Positions 61,686 to 64,000 of a DNA stretch of 64,000 bases are shown in pieces. This DNA is from Saprospirales bacterium (GTDB lineage: Bacteria; Bacteroidota; Bacteroidia; Chitinophagales; Saprospiraceae): assembly GCA_016711045.1 (NCBI GenBank), contig JADJTT010000002.1, positions 558,001-622,000 of the forward strand, written 5' to 3'. Position 1 is the first letter of the stretch. Each line of letters starts with the position of its first letter. The notes below the pieces were generated by a model. It was not told the DNA's origin and searched no databases. It was given only the letters and a program-made list of their open reading frames with translations. The translations under genes and the position numbers were made by a program.

Positions 61686-63221
61686 CTATTGTTTCGGCCG
61701 CATTTGCGGAAAAAATAACACTTCCTGGATCGCTTGCTGATTGGTGAGCATCATGGCGAGGCGATCGATCCCGATACCCAATCCGGAGGTAGGAGGCATC
61801 CCGTACTCCAGGGAGCGCAGGAAATCTTCATCGAGCGCCATGGCATCTTCATCGCCCCGCTCGCGGAGCTTCATCTGATCCTCAAAGCGCTCACGCTGGT
61901 CGATGGGATCATTGAGCTCTGTGTAGGCATTGGCGATTTCCTTGCCATTGACATAGAGTTCAAACCGCTCGACCAGCCCGGGATGGGTGCGGTGTTTTTT
62001 GGCCAAGGGAGTCATCTCGATCGGATAATCGATGACATAAGTGGGCTGAATCAGGTGGCGCTCCACCGTCTCTCCAAATATCTCATCGATCATCTTGCCC
62101 CGCCCCCAATTGTCCTCTGTCTCAATGTGCAATTCTTTGCAAAACTGGCGCAATTGGGCTTCGTCCATAGCAGCGACATCCTTTCCCGTATATTTCTGGA
62201 TACCCCCCAGGATGGATATCCGCTCGTAAGGACCTGCAAAATTGATGACATGGTCGCCAAACTGTACTTCGGTAGCGCCATCCAATACGGCTTTAGCCAC
62301 ATACTCCAGGCATTCTTCCACCATAGCCATCATCCAATGGTAGTCTTTGTAGGCCACATAGATCTCCATAGAGGTAAATTCCGGGTTGTGGGTCCGGTCC
62401 ATACCCTCATTTCGAAACATTTTCCCGATCTCGTAAACCCCGTCAAATCCACCGACGATCAATCGCTTGAGGTAGAGTTCATTGGCGATACGCAAATAGA
62501 GTGGCATATCGAGCGTATTGTGGTGGGTTTCGAACGGACGTGCCGCTGCCCCGCCATGAATAGGCTGCAGGATAGGGGTTTCCACCTCCAGCCAGCCCTG
62601 GTTGTCGAAATAGCGCCGCATGGCAGCCAGTAGCTTACTCCGCTTGATGAAAATATCCTTGTATTGTGGGTTGACCGTGAGGTCGACATACCGCATGCGA
62701 TACCGCTGTTCGGGGTCGGTGAACGCATCGAACACATTACCTTCCGCATCCCGCTTTACGATGGGAAGCGGACGGATCGACTTCGACAAAAACACGAACT
62801 CTTTCACATGGATGGTCACCTCCCCGGTGCGTGTCCGAAAAGCGAAGCCTTTTACCCCCACAAAATCGCCTAAGTCCAGCAACTTTTTAATAACGACATC
62901 AAACAGGGTGGTATCTTCTCCCGGGCAGATTTCTTCCCGGCGCAGGTAGAGCTGAATCCGGCCGCTGCTATCCTGAATATTCATAAACAAAGCCTTTCCG
63001 GCTTCGCGCGATGCCATGACCCGGCCTGCAAGGGATACTTCCTGATAATTCAGTCCTTGTTTCTTTCCATCCTCCAACACTTCTTCTTCAAAATTGGCGG
63101 CGATATCCGCGGCAAAAGCCGTTACGTCAAATTGCTCCGGCGGGTAAGGATCGATACCCAAATCGCGAATTTTTTGCAGATTTTCCCGCCGTACGATCTC
63201 CTGTTCACTGAGTTGCTGCAT
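61686..63221 (-). CDS. lysS: Lysyl-tRNA synthetase (class II)
   Basis: Charges tRNA-Lys. The ~511-residue protein has the N-terminal OB-fold anticodon-binding domain (SLAGRVMASREAGKALFMNIQDSSGRIQLYLRRE, residues ~60-95) and the class II core with motif 1 (FIKRSKLLAAMRRYFDNQGWLEVETPILQ near 190), motif 2 (FRNEGMDRTHNPEFTSMEIY near 265) and motif 3 (GLGIGIDRLAMML near 485). The ATG at 63221 gives the family N-terminus MQQLSEQEIVRRENLQKI; an upstream start at 63272 would add 17 hydrophobic residues. Confidence 0.97.
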   Translation of the reverse strand: MQQLSEQEIVRRENLQKIRDLGIDPYPPEQFDVTAFAADIAANFEEEVLEDGKKQGLNYQEVSLAGRVMASREAGKALFMNIQDSSGRIQLYLRREEICPGEDTTLFDVVIKKLLDLGDFVGVKGFAFRTRTGEVTIHVKEFVFLSKSIRPLPIVKRDAEGNVFDAFTDPEQRYRMRYVDLTVNPQYKDIFIKRSKLLAAMRRYFDNQGWLEVETPILQPIHGGAAARPFETHHNTLDMPLYLRIANELYLKRLIVGGFDGVYEIGKMFRNEGMDRTHNPEFTSMEIYVAYKDYHWMMAMVEECLEYVAKAVLDGATEVQFGDHVINFAGPYERISILGGIQKYTGKDVAAMDEAQLRQFCKELHIETEDNWGRGKMIDEIFGETVERHLIQPTYVIDYPIEMTPLAKKHRTHPGLVERFELYVNGKEIANAYTELNDPIDQRERFEDQMKLRERGDEDAMALDEDFLRSLEYGMPPTSGLGIGIDRLAMMLTNQQAIQEVLFFPQMRPKQ

Positions 63222-63242
63222 AGTTTGCTTTTTGTCAATGTG

Positions 63243-63272
63243 CAAAAATAGTAAGTAGCTAGTCAAAAACAA
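63243..63272 (-). promoter_or_regulatory. Promoter of lysS
   Basis: Minus strand: TTG (63270-63272), 19-nt spacer, TATTTTTG (63243-63250). Predicted start near 63237, leader about 15 nt. This also supports the lysS start at 63221. Confidence 0.65.
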
Positions 63273-63386
63273 ATTAATAAGTTAGGTGCGGCCACCTACT
63301 TATTGTTACCCCTTTGTTTCGATTCGCCGACCTTTCTGGTTAATTTTACCGAGAATTCAAATTTTCCCCACAAGACAACAACAGCT

Positions 63387-64000
63387 ATGAGAGGAATGCA
63401 TTTTCCCCTATGGGCATTTTTTCTGTGCTTCTACACATTCTCCTATGCACAACCTGCCGGATTGGTAGTCAACGAAGTATCTCAGGGCTCTTCTGCCATC
63501 CGCGAATGGGCGGAACTCGTGGTTGTTGGCCCACCCTGCTCCACCGTAGACATCCGGGGCTGGATACTCGATGACAACAACGGGGTATTCGTCGACTGTA
63601 CAGGCCCAAATTCCGGTGCGCTTCCTGGCACAGGCATTGCGCCTGGGCACGTGCGATTTAAATTCGACCCCATCTGGCAGGACGTACCGGTGGGCACCAT
63701 CATTCTGGTATACGCCTGGGATCCGGCAGATCCGGGTGCACAGGCGGAAATCGGTCCGCTGACTGTCGATTACACTGATTCCAACTGCGATTTCCTGCGG
63801 GTAGTTCCCCTCAACGCTTCCAATACACATATGGAGATGGATGGAACTATTCCTGCCGGCGCCAGTTCTGGATGTTGCCCCAACGGGTCAAACGGCATTC
63901 CTACCTACACAGGTGCAATATATACGCCATTGAATAACCAGGCATTTAGCGGGATGACCGGAAAATTGGGCCTGCGTAATGAAGGGGATGGTTTCCAGAC
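63387..64000 (+). CDS. Secreted protein with N-terminal lamin-tail-like domain (3' partial)
   Basis: An open frame from ATG 63387 runs off the window end (204 complete codons). It starts with a signal peptide (MRGMHFPLWAFFLCFYTFSYAQ), followed by a lamin-tail-like beta domain: GLVVNEVSQGSSAIREWAELVVVGP and VDIRGWILDDNNG are the NE....EWVEL....VDLSGW.L.D pattern. In Bacteroidota such proteins are usually long, surface-exposed and end with a T9SS sorting domain, which would lie outside the window here. Confidence 0.75.
   Translation, partial: MRGMHFPLWAFFLCFYTFSYAQPAGLVVNEVSQGSSAIREWAELVVVGPPCSTVDIRGWILDDNNGVFVDCTGPNSGALPGTGIAPGHVRFKFDPIWQDVPVGTIILVYAWDPADPGAQAEIGPLTVDYTDSNCDFLRVVPLNASNTHMEMDGTIPAGASSGCCPNGSNGIPTYTGAIYTPLNNQAFSGMTGKLGLRNEGDGFQ

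Noticed and set aside
61734..62633. A 299-codon plus-strand frame opposite lysS
   Set aside because: Antisense shadow of a well-conserved synthetase; no recognisable domain and no promoter.

Overview
The window looks like a chromosome segment of a Bacteroidota bacterium, probably of the Saprospiria (Lewinella/Haliscomenobacter-like) branch. Evidence for the phylum: a SusC/SusD pair, a fused LpxC-FabZ, proteins ending in type IX secretion (T9SS) sorting domains of both type A and type B, SprB-like repeats, ribosomal protein S21 beside a XerC-type recombinase, and promoters of the Bacteroidota form TTG-N19/20-TAnnTTTG. The class-level placement is inference. Base composition is roughly 50% GC and fairly even, and I see no prophage, CRISPR array or large island.

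Layout. 1-3.3 kb (+): a secreted T9SS type-B protein (5' end cut off) and riboflavin synthase. 3.3-17 kb (-): the classical information-processing cluster, read right to left as four tRNAs (Thr-Tyr-Gly-Thr), tuf, tRNA-Trp, secE, nusG, rplK, rplA, rplJ, rplL, rpoB, rpoC. 17-19.3 kb: hpf, xerC and rpsU (-) and a TonB-C-terminal-domain protein (+). 19.4-24.1 kb: an isolated SusD/SusC pair. 24.4-26.2 kb: a histidine kinase/response regulator pair. 26.2-30.2 kb (-): lpxD, lpxC-fabZ, lpxA and an ABC ATPase (lipid A). 30.3-31.7 kb (+): a degenerate porphobilinogen-deaminase homologue and a lipoprotein. 31.7-38 kb: hldD, gcvP, fumC (frameshifted) and superoxide dismutase. 38-40.7 kb: small transcription units, a frameshifted unknown gene and two tandem copies of a probable small RNA. 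40.7-49.6 kb: a double-OmpA-domain protein, lepA, a frameshifted redoxin/SprB T9SS protein, a REP-associated transposase inside its own REP palindromes, and a secreted M14 carboxypeptidase. 49.6-54.6 kb (-): iscS-iscU-iscA followed by a glycosyltransferase and a CapD-like sugar dehydratase. 54.7-64 kb: yidD, an ECF sigma factor, a MerR regulator, a CBS protein, an MFS exporter, an EI24 membrane protein, psd, small unknowns, two paralogous lipoproteins, lysS and the start of a lamin-tail-domain protein (3' end cut off).

How the genes work together. Most of the window is housekeeping: transcription and translation (rpoBC, ribosomal proteins, tuf, lepA, lysS, tRNAs), outer-membrane biogenesis (lpxA/C/D, hldD, GT9, CapD-like, psd), Fe-S assembly (isc) and central metabolism (gcvP, fumC). 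The accessory part consists of T9SS-exported surface proteins and an orphan nutrient-uptake pair.

Most unusual features. (1) Very long perfect palindromes sit exactly over the stop codons of convergent genes: an 80-bp perfect palindrome at 26151-26230 and a 78-bp one at 31656-31733, with shorter relatives elsewhere. (2) A roughly 160-bp promoter + 100-nt RNA + terminator unit is duplicated in tandem at 40.28-40.74 kb, each copy preceded by its own A/T-rich palindrome. (3) A complete small REP/RAYT system lies at 46.1-47.1 kb. (4) A HemC-fold protein has lost its cofactor cysteine and catalytic aspartate. Three genes between 36 and 45 kb carry single-base frameshifts at short homopolymer runs, which most simply suggests sequencing or assembly error.
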